Shown here: one piece after another, positions 34,887-46,427 of the stretch | Layout: each line of letters starts with the position of its first letter | How positions within the stretch are numbered: the stretch's first letter is position 1 | Assembly (NCBI GenBank): GCA_905220665.1 | Contig: CAJNAR010000004.1 | Coordinates: forward strand, 496,001-560,000 | Length of the DNA: 64,000 bases | Direction of reading: 5' to 3' | Source of the DNA: Albugo candida | Taxonomy: Eukaryota; Oomycota; Peronosporomycetes; Albuginales; Albuginaceae | The notes under the pieces: model-generated | Seen by the model: only the letters and a program-made list of their open reading frames with translations | What the model was told of the DNA's origin: nothing | The model's database searches: none | Made by a program: the position numbers and the translations under genes

Positions 34887-35581
34887 ATGGGTCAGCATTG
34901 TTCTTGCTTTACAGAGCGTCAGCGTCGTAAATCACAACACCGATCGTCAGACGATTACACAATGGATTCAGAATCATGGAGTACCACTGAAGAGGACGGA
35001 TTTGACGTAGATGTTCACAATCATGTGCAGGAAGCAATCGAATCGGTAGAAGAGAATCAGGGTCTCTTACGAGCAATTGAGAGGCTCTCTTACCATGACA
35101 ACATGTTATTTAATCGTAACGAAAGCATACGACCATCTTCAATATTTGTTGAACTCAAAGCTCGAGATTGTGAAAGCGAAGGCAGAAAATGTGAACTGAC
35201 TGAGACACTTCGTGATAATGTCGTATTAAATCTAGCGGATATTCTGCGAAATTACCAGGAAGCAACCGGTGTGGTACGTGAAGGTCTAGCCGCTTATTTT
35301 CGCCATCGTCTTTACAGTGTCGATATTTATGTGTAGGTTGATACTGGAAATATCGATTTGGAATGCGTCATGTGCTTGGATACTTTCTCCGAGGTTTGTT
35401 AGTCATTTTGAGAAAGCTACATCTCAAACTTGTATACTGCTATCAGGAAAATCCGAAAATGAGAACCTTGTGCAATTGTGGGGTGAATCGCACCAATTTT
35501 CATCTGTGCTGCCTCATTGAATGGATGCAACACGACCCCACATGTCCAGTTTGTCGCACATTCATATATTATGAAGACTGA
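34887..35581 (+). CDS. RING finger protein, probably N-acylated, 192 aa
   Basis: Three exons are inferred: 34887-35273, 35337-35393 and 35447-35581. Introns are 63 and 53 bp and phases close. The N-terminus M-G-Q-H-C-S-C has Gly2 for myristoylation and Cys5/Cys7 for palmitoylation, predicting membrane attachment. The middle is acidic and probably disordered. The C-terminal RING, split by intron 2, has C-V-M-C...L-C-N-C-G...F-H-L-C-C-L-I-E-W and C-P-V-C-R. The fourth ligand is not the usual His: C-N-C replaces C-G-H, so it is a variant of the RING-H2 pattern. Known: RING proteins act as E3 ubiquitin ligases. Inference: a membrane-tethered E3. The first splice (GTACGT...TGTAG) is inferred because the frame otherwise stops just before the RING. 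Confidence 0.75.
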
Positions 35582-35639
35582 GCCCTGTTTTATCATCATT
35601 GGGCTAGTCTTCTAATTATCTATACTGCATGACGTACTT

Positions 35640-37314
35640 TCAAAGAGATAAGTAGACGCCGATCGCATACGAAAATACCAATATTGCACCAGATACCACG
35701 ATAGCATGTACGAGTGGACGCTGAAGAGGAATTTGGAAATGAGATGGGTGTATATATAATACTTCATAGAACGTGGTAAGTGAGCAAGCATACCTCTTTC
35801 AGTACAGTCAATGGATATCTATTCTTGGCTGCATCTCTTTTGCTGACATGATATCGGGCACTATGGAAAGAACAATAAAGTATGAGAATGCTTTTGAGTG
35901 TGATTAAAATGCATTATACCTATTTCTCCCGAAATACTGGCTCATGAGTCGGTCAGATTCAACATTTGAATACTGATCATCGAAATGATGTGACGAGCTG
36001 TTCAAGTAATATGGGTAAAACATCGAGTGTGGGAGATACAAAGAATCAAATCACATTGAAATATGTTGATCCGTTGCGTGTGTGAGCAGTACACCGGGTG
36101 AAAACCTTTCAATCAGTTGCAACCCATCTACTATAGCTTGATCCCAGCTCACATCATTGACAAGCTTCGATAGGGTATCATGCATGGTACCAAATTCACA
36201 CTCTTGCTTCAAGATTATTGAGCGCGAAGCAAGCACAATCTAGAACAGGCGACTGTGAATGTGATTACAAGGACTGCTGAGAATGTATCCTCCCTTACAG
36301 CTCCAGAAACATACAAGGAAAAGAGTGGATGGGAGCAAAGAAACACATCAAAAAGTCTACTAGCATCATCCAACCCTCCGACATGATGAGCAAACCATGT
36401 GATGAACCATGCAAATGCAAAGTATGGCTCCACCTGAAAACAATCTATCATCGGTTTTGAGATCAAATGGATCGGGTAGAACTAGACCTTCGATTGACGC
36501 AAATGTTGGTATAAATCATTGTCTTGTAGCTGTATGAGAACGAAAAGCAATCTCACGGTGCAAAGTACCGAATCGAAATTCGATCGCATACAAGGGCTAA
36601 TGTTGCAGCCGAATCACAAGCTACATTCGCACATGAGATAATCTAGACTCACCGAAAATATGTAGATGTGGCTTTCTGCAAGAGCTGAACTGCCAAATCA
36701 TTATCTTCTAGAGCAAGTAGAAACACTGCTGCTACATCATGATACCCCTGCGCAACCAAGTTATATACTTGCGTGCAGTCAGAACCAGCCATAAGGCGAG
36801 CCACCTGGTAGTAATACAAATCAGGATCGCCTTGCAAAACTGCAAGAATTATCCGTTGGAGTGTTCGCCTTTTTTGATTCCGTTCTCTAGACTTCATCAA
36901 CTTCGTCGAAGTATAGTTCCTTTGCAGCACATGCGTCGATAACATGAATAGAATCGCTTTTGGAAAAGATTGAACTCACCATAACGACCTGTCAATATCT
37001 TTTTGAAGTTGTTCCTCATCTCGATGCGGCTGATATTTGCAGTAAGTATGTTTCGGAAGGGGATCGTCGTGTCCAAGTAATAACGGCCATATCTGCCGAC
37101 GCAGCTCCGAAGATACAAATCCATGCACTTCATACGCTAAAACACGTAGCTTGTCTCTTAGCTCATCATATGAAATCGCATTTTTTCGATAATTATGCAG
37201 CACAGTCCATAATACGGCGCTCTTCTGATCCCGCAGTCGTTGCTGCTTGAGTATCAGCGATCGGTTCGGAGTATCTTTGCATACTTTAGCACGAGTCTGT
37301 TTTTTTCTAGTCAT
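35640..37314 (-). CDS. TBC1D20-type Rab GTPase-activating protein, 399 aa
   Basis: Nine exons are inferred: 37314-36980, 36919-36805, 36747-36653, 36596-36488, 36433-36299, 36239-36055, 35997-35920, 35860-35794 and 35720-35640. Introns are 54-73 bp and every phase closes. The TBC domain has L-R-R-Q-I-W-P-L-L-L, the arginine finger in D-I-D-R-S, the glutamine finger in Y-Y-Y-Q-G-Y-H-D, C-M-R-S-N-F-D-S-V-L and V-E-P-Y-F-A-F-A-W-F-I-T-W-F. The last exon encodes a single hydrophobic segment (about 20 residues) at the extreme C-terminus, the tail-anchor arrangement of TBC1D20. Length nearly equals the human protein (about 403). Known: TBC1D20 is an ER/Golgi GAP for Rab1. No single frame shows the gene; it is visible only after splicing. 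Confidence 0.87.
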
Positions 37315-37500
37315 TCAAGTTTGATGTGTGTGAGAACTGCAACATATATTTAGGGCTAGGCCGTATAGAGTCAGACAATAATAGTTATTTTGTAACGACG
37401 AGGTTGTCAGAAAAGTGAAAGGAAAGTACTCGTTTTATAATCACAGGTTACTTGCGTTTTGTTTCGAAACTTGGCAGCGCAGAAAAGATTCTGAAAGGAT

Positions 37501-37875
37501 ATGGTGAGTTTTTTAAGACGTAAGAAAGTCGATCGATTCTCATTAGGTGAGGAGACCGCGTTGGATCGGAAGGGTAAAGTGGATGGATCGAGCTTGTTGG
37601 ATGGTAATGGTGACCCAACCGATGGCTCCTTGTATAATTCTCAAGGTCACAGCAAGAAGGGTGCGCAAAAGAAGAAGGGAGACGATAAAGGCGAGGATAA
37701 TCCTCATCCGAATCAATCAGGGATGACAGAATTGAATGGCATCACGAAAGGAGGTGCTACTACTCATCCTCTATATCCAGCACGCGCTGACTCATCACCG
37801 AATCCCATCAACTGCCCGAAACCAGTGTCTTTTGCTCCAAAAAAGTCAACAGTATGGAGCAAGTTGCGGCGTTGA
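37501..37875 (+). CDS. Small basic hypothetical protein, 124 aa
   Basis: A single frame runs from ATG 37501 to a stop at 37875. It is rich in Lys, Gly, Asp, Asn and Pro, has no hydrophobic segment and looks disordered. The N-terminus M-V-S-F-L-R-R-K-K-V and C-terminus S-K-L-R-R are strongly basic. No domain is recognised. It starts 186 bp from the divergent TBC1D20-type gene and ends 174 bp from the convergent BOP1 stop. The sequence after the ATG (GTGAGT) also looks like a splice donor, so the first codons might be intronic in an alternative model. Confidence 0.5.
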   Translation: MVSFLRRKKVDRFSLGEETALDRKGKVDGSSLLDGNGDPTDGSLYNSQGHSKKGAQKKKGDDKGEDNPHPNQSGMTELNGITKGGATTHPLYPARADSSPNPINCPKPVSFAPKKSTVWSKLRR

Positions 37876-38049
37876 CACGCGAGTTGCTGGTGATTGCCAC
37901 ACTTTACTCTTCTGATCAAGCCTAAAGGATTGAGTCTGGAACCATTATGTTTCTCGCCTTTTCATCCTTGCGTATATAATTGCAATAAATTGGGTTTACG
38001 AAAAGTGTAGACAATTCTGTCTAAGTAGCTTGTCTCACTTAGCAAGAAT

Positions 38050-40777
38050 TCAATGTATATTTTGAAAGAGGCGAACTGTTCCATCAGCGCCACCTGTCAC
38101 TAGCCAGGGCTACAAAATAATGCGAGTTAGTGAGTGTTTCAGTGTGAAGCAGGTGTATTTCATTACCAGCGAAGGATGAAAGGCTACTGTCATGACTCCC
38201 AAGTCACCACATATCTGATGACCACGCAGAATCTTGAGCGGTACAATTAATGGATTCTTGATCAGGTCACTAAATTGATGAGAGTGTGAGCAGAATCATT
38301 CCTCAGAAATCACGATGTCAGCGAGCTTACGAGTAGACCATAGCATGAAAAATGTGGACTGTGCCATCATCTGAACAAGATGCCATGAGGGGATGCTTCG
38401 AATGGTATGACACTGCACGGATTGCTTTTTCGTGGTACTTTAATGTTTTGTACGGAGTGGAAGAGAGGTCTAAATCGAACCAACAGAGGCGACTAAGCAA
38501 AACACAAGTCAAGAAAACTCATCAGCGATCACACAAAATTGAAGATAAGTACCGATCGTAACTGCCAATGATCACATGATCTCCACTCGGGTGCACGTCC
38601 ATACTGGAAATCCACTTGACTCCCGAAGATAGCTTTTTGACCAAAGTTTGTTTTATCAGATTGTAGACACGAACGTGCCGTTGTGTTGCATGGAAGAGAA
38701 AAGGTTTGGACGGATGGAAAAGCACCGATTGAACAGATCCCATACTTTTTCGAAAAGGATTTTGCGTTTTCTTTTTTGATATCTGATGTATGAGAACGGC
38801 TGCGGAACCCGCTGACGGTGTGACTGCTGCGAGATAATCACCCTTATAGTGCCATGCTATATCTTTGACGTCAGAGTTATGATGAATGATAATGCGGACT
38901 TCGGTGCCAACACGTGTCATCGAATGATTTGTTCTGCTGGTGGCTGTGCTTTTGTAACATCGCCATGCAACTGATGATTTTGCGTTACCAGCGTCTATAT
39001 CGACAACGACATCGTCCGTGTCCTTGATCACGATTTCGTTTGTATCATTCTCAGCTACATCCATGACAGCGGATCCTTCGGCATCGTCTACTAGAGCATT
39101 CGTAACATCAGTTTGATCGCTGCTTCCCAACCCGGTAGCAATGAGGAAAACTTTTTTTGCTGCAGCTACTGCCAAAAGTTGATGATCGGGATTAGGATTC
39201 CAAAGAACCTTACAAACGACAGCTCCGACGTTAAATGTGTACAAACATCGACCAGTGGATATCTCCCATAACCGCACTGTGAAATCGTCTGACCCGGTAG
39301 CTAAAAATTGTCCACAAGGGTCCATCGTGAGAGATCGAATTCGTCCAGTGTGGCCCTTGTAGGTGAGGGCCAGCGCATTCGGAAACGGACGAAGGTCTCT
39401 TGGCTTCGGCAACTGAGGTACAAGAGACTCTGGGTCGATATTTAACTTTCGTTTGATTGTACGTGGGCATAAGTATAGATCAAGGCAGCGTTCAAAACGC
39501 TCGCGAACGAAGTGAGAGTATCCGCAAATTTCACGAAAAGATTTGAACTTCTGGGGAATAAAATCAGTCTCTCTATCTTCAGGATCCATTTCCTCCCACG
39601 CTCTACGCTCTTCTTTGGTAAATAAGTATTCTTCTGGGGGATTGTATGATTCAGCGTGCCCGGGAAGTGGCATCTTAGGAGCTTTGACGTGAACCAGACC
39701 TTTGTTGTTATCCATAGCTTCATCATCATGCCACAACTGATAAAACTCGGCCAATTTATGGATTGTTGGACCATTAACAACTATACGACCTTCTTTGATT
39801 CCTTTAGCAATCTTCAAAATCTTCATTCGCTCCCATTTTGATGGGATAAATCTGGATTTTGGTTCCTGATCATTTGCCATCGAATGAATCATCTTTTCGG
39901 AGGAATATATGTCCAAAAGCTCGGGGTAAGCGTCGAACTCTGGATGAGCGAATGCACCGGCTTGAATTCTTCGTATAATCTCAACTTCGCGTTCTGAAAG
40001 AACAATCTTGCGATCGTTATAAGCGTCGTAAACGGTACGACTATAACAAATACAATTCACTTGGGGCAACAAAAATAACGGTGGGATTGAGGATCGTACT
40101 TGTATTCAGGGTCGTCATGTGTGGAGAGCACTTTATCAATATTATCGGAATTTTTCGATTTGATCAGTTTGCGACCATCCACAGAGTAACCAATATGCTC
40201 ATACTCATCATACCATCTCAATGGTACGTTTCCGATTGTATTTCTACTTTCCTGATCGTCTCAGCAACAAGTTAGTTTCTTTATATCAGGAAATAAAATC
40301 GTGAACGGTGCGACTCCGAAGTACCTCGTCGTCAGAAGATAGATCATCGATATGAAGGTGTGATGCTCTTTGTAAGGATCCATTTGCTCGCATCGATTCA
40401 ATTTGTCGTTCACGATCTTCGACCAGCTGACACTTATCTATCTCAGATTCGGAAACCTCATTGGCTCTTTCATCCGTTTGGCAATCAGTTTCTTCTTCGG
40501 AAGATGATCCTTGTTCTTCAAATCCATTGTCCTCATCGGTATCATCCGTTTCTGAGTCAATAATCTCTTCTCGATCACTAGAATCCTCTCTATATTCATC
40601 GTAGGAGGCATCGTCCTGATTATTGGCTCCACTCTTTCCGTCTCCGTCCTCTATACGTTTTCTTGTGACAGGTGTTTTGCTTGGCTCAGCAGAGACTGTC
40701 AATGAGGTGTTTGCATTTCCCGACTTTTTGCTTGTCTCATGAGCAGTAAGTTTTCTCGCTTGTTTTTTAATCGCCAT
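38050..40777 (-). CDS. BOP1: Ribosome biogenesis protein BOP1/ERB1, 811 aa
   Basis: Six exons are inferred: 40777-40307, 40251-40100, 40040-38553, 38492-38331, 38269-38167 and 38109-38050. Introns are 55-61 bp and phases close. Exon 1 encodes an acidic, Ser-rich N-terminus. Exons 2-3 give the BOP1 N-terminal domain ([33 protein letters not shown]). WD40 repeats follow ([20 protein letters not shown], ending G-A-D-G-T-V-R-L-F). Known: BOP1 forms the PeBoW complex for 28S/5.8S rRNA processing and 60S assembly in the nucleolus. The exon 1 donor (GTTCAC) is atypical. The start is the first ATG (M-A-I-K-K-Q-A-R-K). Confidence 0.92.
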
Positions 40778-42369
40778 CGCCACCCAATTGTTGCTGACAG
40801 TCAATAGGGGTTTAGTATAGTAATTTTAGAAAGATGACAGCTATTTTCCGAGTTCTGGCCTTGTCAAAAATGAAGGCTTGTATACGCGTCTGCTTGAAAG
40901 CTTCTAATCCATCCTTCGGTATTGTCTGCAAGCACAGTATTTTTGATATTAATCATCATAAATGGCCGCACTAGAACAAGCTTATCCATTCTACTGAATA
41001 CGAAATACACTTTGAGTCGCAAATTACGTCGCTTTCATAGAAGGGGACGAAAGACTGATTGTCATAGGCTGATCACATTCAATGATATTACTACTGATCG
41101 AGTTCATCGATTTAATACATCGATACGGCGTTGATAATCGGACGCAAAGATTTGCTCTTCAGCTCGATCTATCAAGATAATGTATTCGAAGCATGTCTCG
41201 TATTTTTGTAAGCCTTACAGCAAGCTTTGTTATCCGCTCAAATTCGCCAAGCAAGTATATCAAGGAAAACAGTTCGATCATCGAATGCCTATTACGGTGG
41301 CTAATAGGCATAACTCTGCTCGAGATAGTGAATTAAAGACCAAAATGCCAATTTGAACTCGGGAACATCTCAGCAGGTGCTTCAGTAGAGAGAGTGGGGT
41401 ACACGGACCTCCTGCTACATGGAGGTACCAGCGATCACGACGGGGGGGTGGGAATAGATTTGTTTTTGCGCTTTTAGTGTCGCAGTCGTCACACTACAAG
41501 TTGTGTGTTTCCTCACAAAGGTTGACGCATGATTTATCGAATTGTTCTGCTTTTATCTGGCCATTGGTTGCCACCCATACGCAACTATCCGACGTGGTTC
41601 ATGTCACTCATTGTAACACGTGATTCGATTGTACCTATGATCTTTTCCAACGCCAAAACCATTTAAACTACTTCACTTTCACTAGTCTGAGAAGTAATAC
41701 CCATATTCTTCAAAGAGACCGTTTAGACTTGAGCAGACGCGAGGTAAGCCAAATTTTAATGCTGAAAGAGGCTTGCCGGCGACAGGCTTGACGGAACTTC
41801 TTTCGTTTTGACAAAGATTCGAAGATCTTCGATAGCCAATTTTATCCCGCAAGGTTCAGTTGTGAGCGCTTCAGTGCAAAATCCAGAATCCGGGCCTTAT
41901 AGGCGATGTTGAGCGAGGAAAGCTTCGAGCAAAGAAGTTACACCTATGCAAGTGCTATGAACAGTGCTTATTGACTCAAAGATCAAATACATCAGCAATT
42001 TGTCTCTAAGATTGTCGGCGGTTGGCTCTGACTCAGCCGATAGAAAGTCTCTCGACCCTGCTTCAGATCTTCAGGGTCTACCGGGCGTCTGTGAGCTACA
42101 AAAAAAAGAACCACATTATTTACCTGTGACGACCACGAATGGCAACGCAAGCGTAAAGGGTTTCAGTCTCTAGTGGGAAGGTACTTTTGATCGCGCGCTG
42201 TACGAGACCGGATAAATGTTTTGCGTTGAGCGTAAGTCTGATCCGGAGGTTGCTCATTGAGATGGCTTAAATATCGCAGATTGTGAATCTCGATTCTGAA
42301 AATCTCATGCAGGAGCAGCGCAATCTTATCTGCACGAATCACGTTGATTCTACGCTCATGCCCAAGTTG
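40778..42369. other. Spacer, no recognised gene
   Basis: About 1.6 kb. Short frames only, with a G-run at 41443-41449. This is the transition from the gene-dense core to repeat-rich DNA. Confidence 0.45.
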
Positions 42370-42670
42370 TTCCGCCAATTTTTGTGAAGTCTGGTGAGAT
42401 GATTGCAGATTTATTGACGAAAGCCCTACCCGTACCACGGATTGCTGAACAACGTAACATGCTCAGCTTGAAAATTATGCATAGGGCGAGGAGGAGTGTT
42501 CAAATCTGTAAATTTCAGCAAGTGAACTGATAACCAGATTTGTTTGTCACAGGTCATGCGCGCCCGCACTATCCCGCTTCGCGGGCGGATAAAGCGGAAG
42601 GCTCTCTTACGCATGCGTGCTCTAGTAGGTTATCAAAATAAAGAATATATTTTACTTCTACTTCTGCTCA
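42370..42670 (+). mobile_element. 3' relic of a second Copia element with its LTR
   Basis: A plus frame at about 42379-42480 reads F-V-K-S-G-E-M-I-A-D-L-L-T-K-A-L, the end of Copia RNase H. It is followed by a polypurine tract GAGGAGGAG and an LTR starting TGTT at 42497 and probably ending CTGCTCA at 42670. The LTR contains a GC-rich hairpin (CCCGCTTCGCGGG at about 42569-42581). Everything upstream in the element is missing. It differs in sequence from the Copia element at 7143-12164. Confidence 0.65.
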
Positions 42671-43514
42671 GGTGCAATTTCTGCTTTGAACACTCCCGTC
42701 TATGTATTCTAGCAGAACCTCCAGCGCTTTATATATCTCATGATTCCTACTATACTCCATTTTTAATTTTCGGAATCACCGAATTGTGTTTCGCAAGTCC
42801 TCCATGCAGTTCGCCGATACACTACGGGAATCAAATGCATCGATAATACTTCAGGTAATATTCACGACAGATTACGCTTCTAGTAGAAATCTAAAACTGT
42901 ATGAACACGTCTGCTACTCTTCAATCTTGAAATGGAAGTGGGGAGGCAGAGCAGATTCCAAAGCGTGACTGGAAGTGTTCAAAATGTCGAGCAAAAGTCT
43001 ACTACGTGACCAATGAAATCGAGAGGTGAGAGCTGCATAGATCTGTGCAGCAAGAGCAGTTTCTTTTTTAGTCGATATATCGTTGCGGAACGGGAATAAT
43101 GAACAGGTAAGCATTTACGAAACTTTTTAATTTGATAAGAACTCTCGAAAGACTTGCGTTATGTTCCTTTTATTTTTATAGCGGAGATCGCTGCAACATT
43201 CATCCGCCATGATATCACTTCGCAAGTCTTCACATACGAGCACTGCATATTCGCCTTCATTTTACTAAAACGTACCTCTCTGCCACCTTTGGTTATCGTC
43301 TTCACGAACGGGACGGCTTGCGAGCATTACCGCCTTCTATATTGAGCATTCGAGAGCGTGATCAACCATTCTGCACGAGTATAAAGCTGACTCCAGCCAT
43401 AGTACCACATAGAAGCTGACCCGTTCCCTTTAAGCCTGCGACATTTTCCCGCTTTTACCAATGGTGCCACTTCGTTGGTATGAAAAGAAAAACGAAGCCC
43501 CCATAAAGTTGAAG
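42671..43514. other. Spacer, no recognised gene
   Basis: Short frames on both strands only. The right end adjoins the block duplicated in inverse orientation at about 60.6-61.6 kb. Confidence 0.45.
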
Positions 43515-44450
43515 CAGAAGATGGTACGAAAACCGGTATCTTCCCGTTTTAGCCTTCCAACACGCTGGATGTGAGCAATCCTGAATTCGACGAGCACACG
43601 GCCTGATCAGGAGTATCAGAAGAAATGCGAAATACGCGGGTAATTAGCTTCATTTCCAAATGTAAATCGAGAAATTCTTTCAAGACAAATGACGCAATTC
43701 AACCATCACGAGAGGGAGAATCAACAATTGCGCTTCCGACAAAATGGTTTTCGTTTTTGATTTCAAAAATGTGGGATATAGAACAATTTCTCGCCTTCGA
43801 ATTCTTCCCGACACATGCTTGAGCATTGTTCGTTCATTCTTCAAATCACCCAGTCAAAGACAAGTACAACCACAATGAAACCCCTCATTACGATTGCGAT
43901 TATCCTGGTTCTCGTCGCCTATTCAGATGGAGAATCTTTGCGAACAAGCACTGAAGAAGGAATCGTATCGGCAATCGCGTTAGACAACAAGAAAATGGAA
44001 CGCAATGGAAATTCCCTCAACGTCAATCAGGCTTACGATCTGGATCGAACCAGTACGGGGAATGATCCCCGGCGACCGCCTAACGCTGGAAAACCCTCAC
44101 AAACATTGTCGCCGGTTGTGGACAAAAGTGCACTGTGCTGTTTCAAGCTGACCAATTGGATATGTAACGGAGCTCTGACTCGAACACAGAAACATGCTGC
44201 ACACACGAACGTGCCAAAGTGTGGGGGATGTTTCAAGCATATGGGAAGGAAACGTGCAGATGGCTCGTCAGAGAATAGGGACTGTCAGAAGATTGTGGAG
44301 AAATCGCATACTTCATGTCCCGGATTGCGTTTCCCACCATTTGGCAAGACGCAAAATCGACAATTGGTAGAAGGAAAATCAGAGCAGGAAGAGTCAAAGC
44401 AGGAGGGTCGAGCTTCCCGTTGCGATTGTTCAAGTGATTATGCCGGGATG
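43515..44450 (+). repeat. Inverted duplication block, copy 1
   Basis: This block contains upstream sequence and the N-terminal half of the cysteine-rich secreted gene. It corresponds in reverse orientation to about 60640-61590. For example, AGAAATGCGAAATACGCGGG is at about 43621-43640 and its complement is at about 61449-61468. Edges are approximate. Confidence 0.75.
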
Positions 44451-44975
44451 CAAGGAAATACACTATGCAGTAAACTTGGAAAACCTCAGGAGGAAGGACG
44501 CCCTGATGAATTGATGAAAGCTTGCCTCATTACAATGTCTGATATTGAAGAAAATGCACCATGCTGCACACCTGAAGGGCCTCACGAGGGAGGACGCCCT
44601 GATGAATTGGTGAAAGCTTGCCTCACTACGATTCTATGTAGTGATGAACCTATGCAACCTTTGGATCATCATCCTAGGTCCCACGCTGGCTCGAATCGAA
44701 ATGCTTGGAGACCCCGAATTCAGGCCCTGTCTTCCCGTTTTCCCGATGATCATTCGCATGACTGTTCGGAGCAGTTTCCGAAATGCTATGTGCGCTGTGT
44801 AAATGGTGTTAAATATTGCATTCGCGGGACCTACAAAGCGTTACGCTTTTGCCTCTGGGACAATATCAGATACCCAATCGGTTGCGTTTTATTTTACGCA
44901 TATATGTATTTATGCCTGACCCAGCCTCCTGGTGATACGACGATGCCATTTAATGATGATTATTATCACAGATAA
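43875..44975 (+). CDS. Secreted cysteine-rich protein, effector candidate, 366 aa
   Basis: The start is the ATG at 43875 because it opens a classic signal peptide (M-K-P-L-I-T-I-A-I-I-L-V-L-V-A-Y, likely cut near residue 19). The frame is open 60 bases further upstream but without such a feature. The mature part has over 20 cysteines, including A-L-C-C-F-K-L, K-C-G-G-C-F-K-H-M-G and several C-x-C or C-C pairs. A 32-residue unit (G-R-P-D-E-L-M-K-A-C-L) is repeated in tandem at 44496 and 44592. The C-x2-C-x4-G segment recalls the C-x2-C-x5-G (CCG) motif reported for an Albugo effector class but is one residue shorter. Near the C-terminus is a hydrophobic stretch that might anchor it. No enzymatic domain is seen. 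A pseudogenised inverted paralogue lies at 60255-61263. Confidence 0.7.
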   Translation: MKPLITIAIILVLVAYSDGESLRTSTEEGIVSAIALDNKKMERNGNSLNVNQAYDLDRTSTGNDPRRPPNAGKPSQTLSPVVDKSALCCFKLTNWICNGALTRTQKHAAHTNVPKCGGCFKHMGRKRADGSSENRDCQKIVEKSHTSCPGLRFPPFGKTQNRQLVEGKSEQEESKQEGRASRCDCSSDYAGMQGNTLCSKLGKPQEEGRPDELMKACLITMSDIEENAPCCTPEGPHEGGRPDELVKACLTTILCSDEPMQPLDHHPRSHAGSNRNAWRPRIQALSSRFPDDHSHDCSEQFPKCYVRCVNGVKYCIRGTYKALRFCLWDNIRYPIGCVLFYAYMYLCLTQPPGDTTMPFNDDYYHR

Positions 44976-45618
44976 ATTTATCGCAATTTACACCCGCCAA
45001 GTGGAACTTGGATGTCTACTTTCTGCTCCAAATCTTTCGACCGTTCTTGTGTGATAAACCCAATAGTACGCGTATACATGTAAAGCAGTCAATTCCTTGA
45101 TTTGATTGAAGCAACGCATGAGTCAGCATGTGCTTCATAAGTCGGGCAGGTTTAAAAAGCATGCTGTTGTTAGAGACATCTCGAGCTTTTCGAATGTTTT
45201 GCATCGTAGGACACCGTTATCAGCAAAATTCAGCTTTAGTCAACGTATTCTCTCCCCCGGTATTCCATGGCAAGATAAGGGGAGAAGAAATGGATTGCGT
45301 CTCGCTACAACCCACTGAGGGAACTAATGCACAAGAATATTTCCTTCCCAATTACATCTGAGGTGCAAAAGCTGTACAAAAAATTCAGCACCTTTCATAC
45401 TTTTTTTAGTCAAGAGGTAATGGGTCTGGGGCCTGACAAAAAATAACAGCGATGTCTTCACTGATCTGCGCTTTGGTATGTGCAGAAAAAAGAATCTTGA
45501 ATGCCAAGAATGCCTTGCCATCAGCTCAGCTTTTCATGGCTTGGGTTGAGAGTGTTGAGAGTCGGTGAGCATGTATTCAAATTATATGCGTATTCCCCGA
45601 CGCCCCCCACGAATATAA
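44976..45618. other. Spacer, no recognised gene
   Basis: Short plus-strand frames only; nothing recognised. Confidence 0.4.
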
Positions 45619-46427
45619 TTGAATCACACTGCTCCTCTACAGTATGTCAGTCAATCGTTTTCCTGGAAAAACAAGAATGCAAGGGAGGAACAGGATATTC
45701 TGACACCACTGGAAATTTTGCAGATAGCCGGGAAAAATTGTAAGGACATGCTACCCAATCACTTGGAAAGCTCAGCTACTGCAATACTGTTCAATAGCCA
45801 TCGTTCCATAACCTATCCGAATTCGAGACTATCAATCGTTCAGGGTATGGCAAAATCCGCGCTGCAAAAATCTCTGATGATTTAGAAGGAGATGTATTGT
45901 TTCGAAGTAATTGGCGGTCAAGGAGCGCATAATCCTTGTCTTAGAAGTTTAGCTCTATTAGTCATCAAGGGGTTATTGTTAGAATCTCGTCTTCAAAAGA
46001 GAGCACAAAGAGTGAAGCAATTATTTCCAAATGTAAACAGCACTTTCGAGATTATTTGGCCGAAAAAGGATGGAACTTACAGCAACATTCGCAATAATCA
46101 ATTCTTTCAGCGGCGAGTGTATCCGGAATCAATGGAAAAGCACAGCTTCGTGTCTCTCATGATGCGCGTGATTATGGCTCATTCAAAAGTGCGAGGCAAA
46201 AAATGTGTTGTATGCGTGAAGGGGAAGCTCGACCATGTGCATATGTATCCAATAAGTGGGACTTTGTGGTCATCGTGAAGAAATTTGAGCAGGCTGATGT
46301 ACGGAAAGACCATATATGCTCAGTCTATATCGAGTATATACGAAGTAACGAAAAGATTGTGAGTCAGTGCAAAACGTACCGGAGAGAATATGCTCTCACC
46401 ATCTTTCCATCAGAAAGAGAAATCTGA
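45619..46427 (+). pseudogene. Broken reading frames, possible tyrosyl-DNA phosphodiesterase relic
   Basis: Three successive plus frames (45619-45885, 45892-46278, 46203-46427) read like one decayed protein. Segments such as S-S-A-T-A-I-L, G-G-Q-G-A-H-N, F-E-I-I-W-P and R-V-I-M-A-H-S-K-V fall in the same order as parts of the Tdp1 fold (GSxG block, I-x-P, then H-x-K). The resemblance is weak: the catalytic HxK spacing and the Asn partners could not be verified. If correct it would be a pseudogene of a DNA repair enzyme. Otherwise its identity is unknown. Confidence 0.25.

Noticed and set aside
40040..40072. BOP1 start at the first codon of the long frame (reading M-L-P-Q-V-N-C)
   Set aside because: These codons lie in an intron ending TTATAG. 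Splicing from 40100 to 40040 restores the conserved E-Y-N-R-T-V-Y-D run and joins the upstream acidic exon.
42566..42585. GC hairpin as a terminator
   Set aside because: It lies within a Copia LTR in a eukaryotic context; an intrinsic terminator is not expected.
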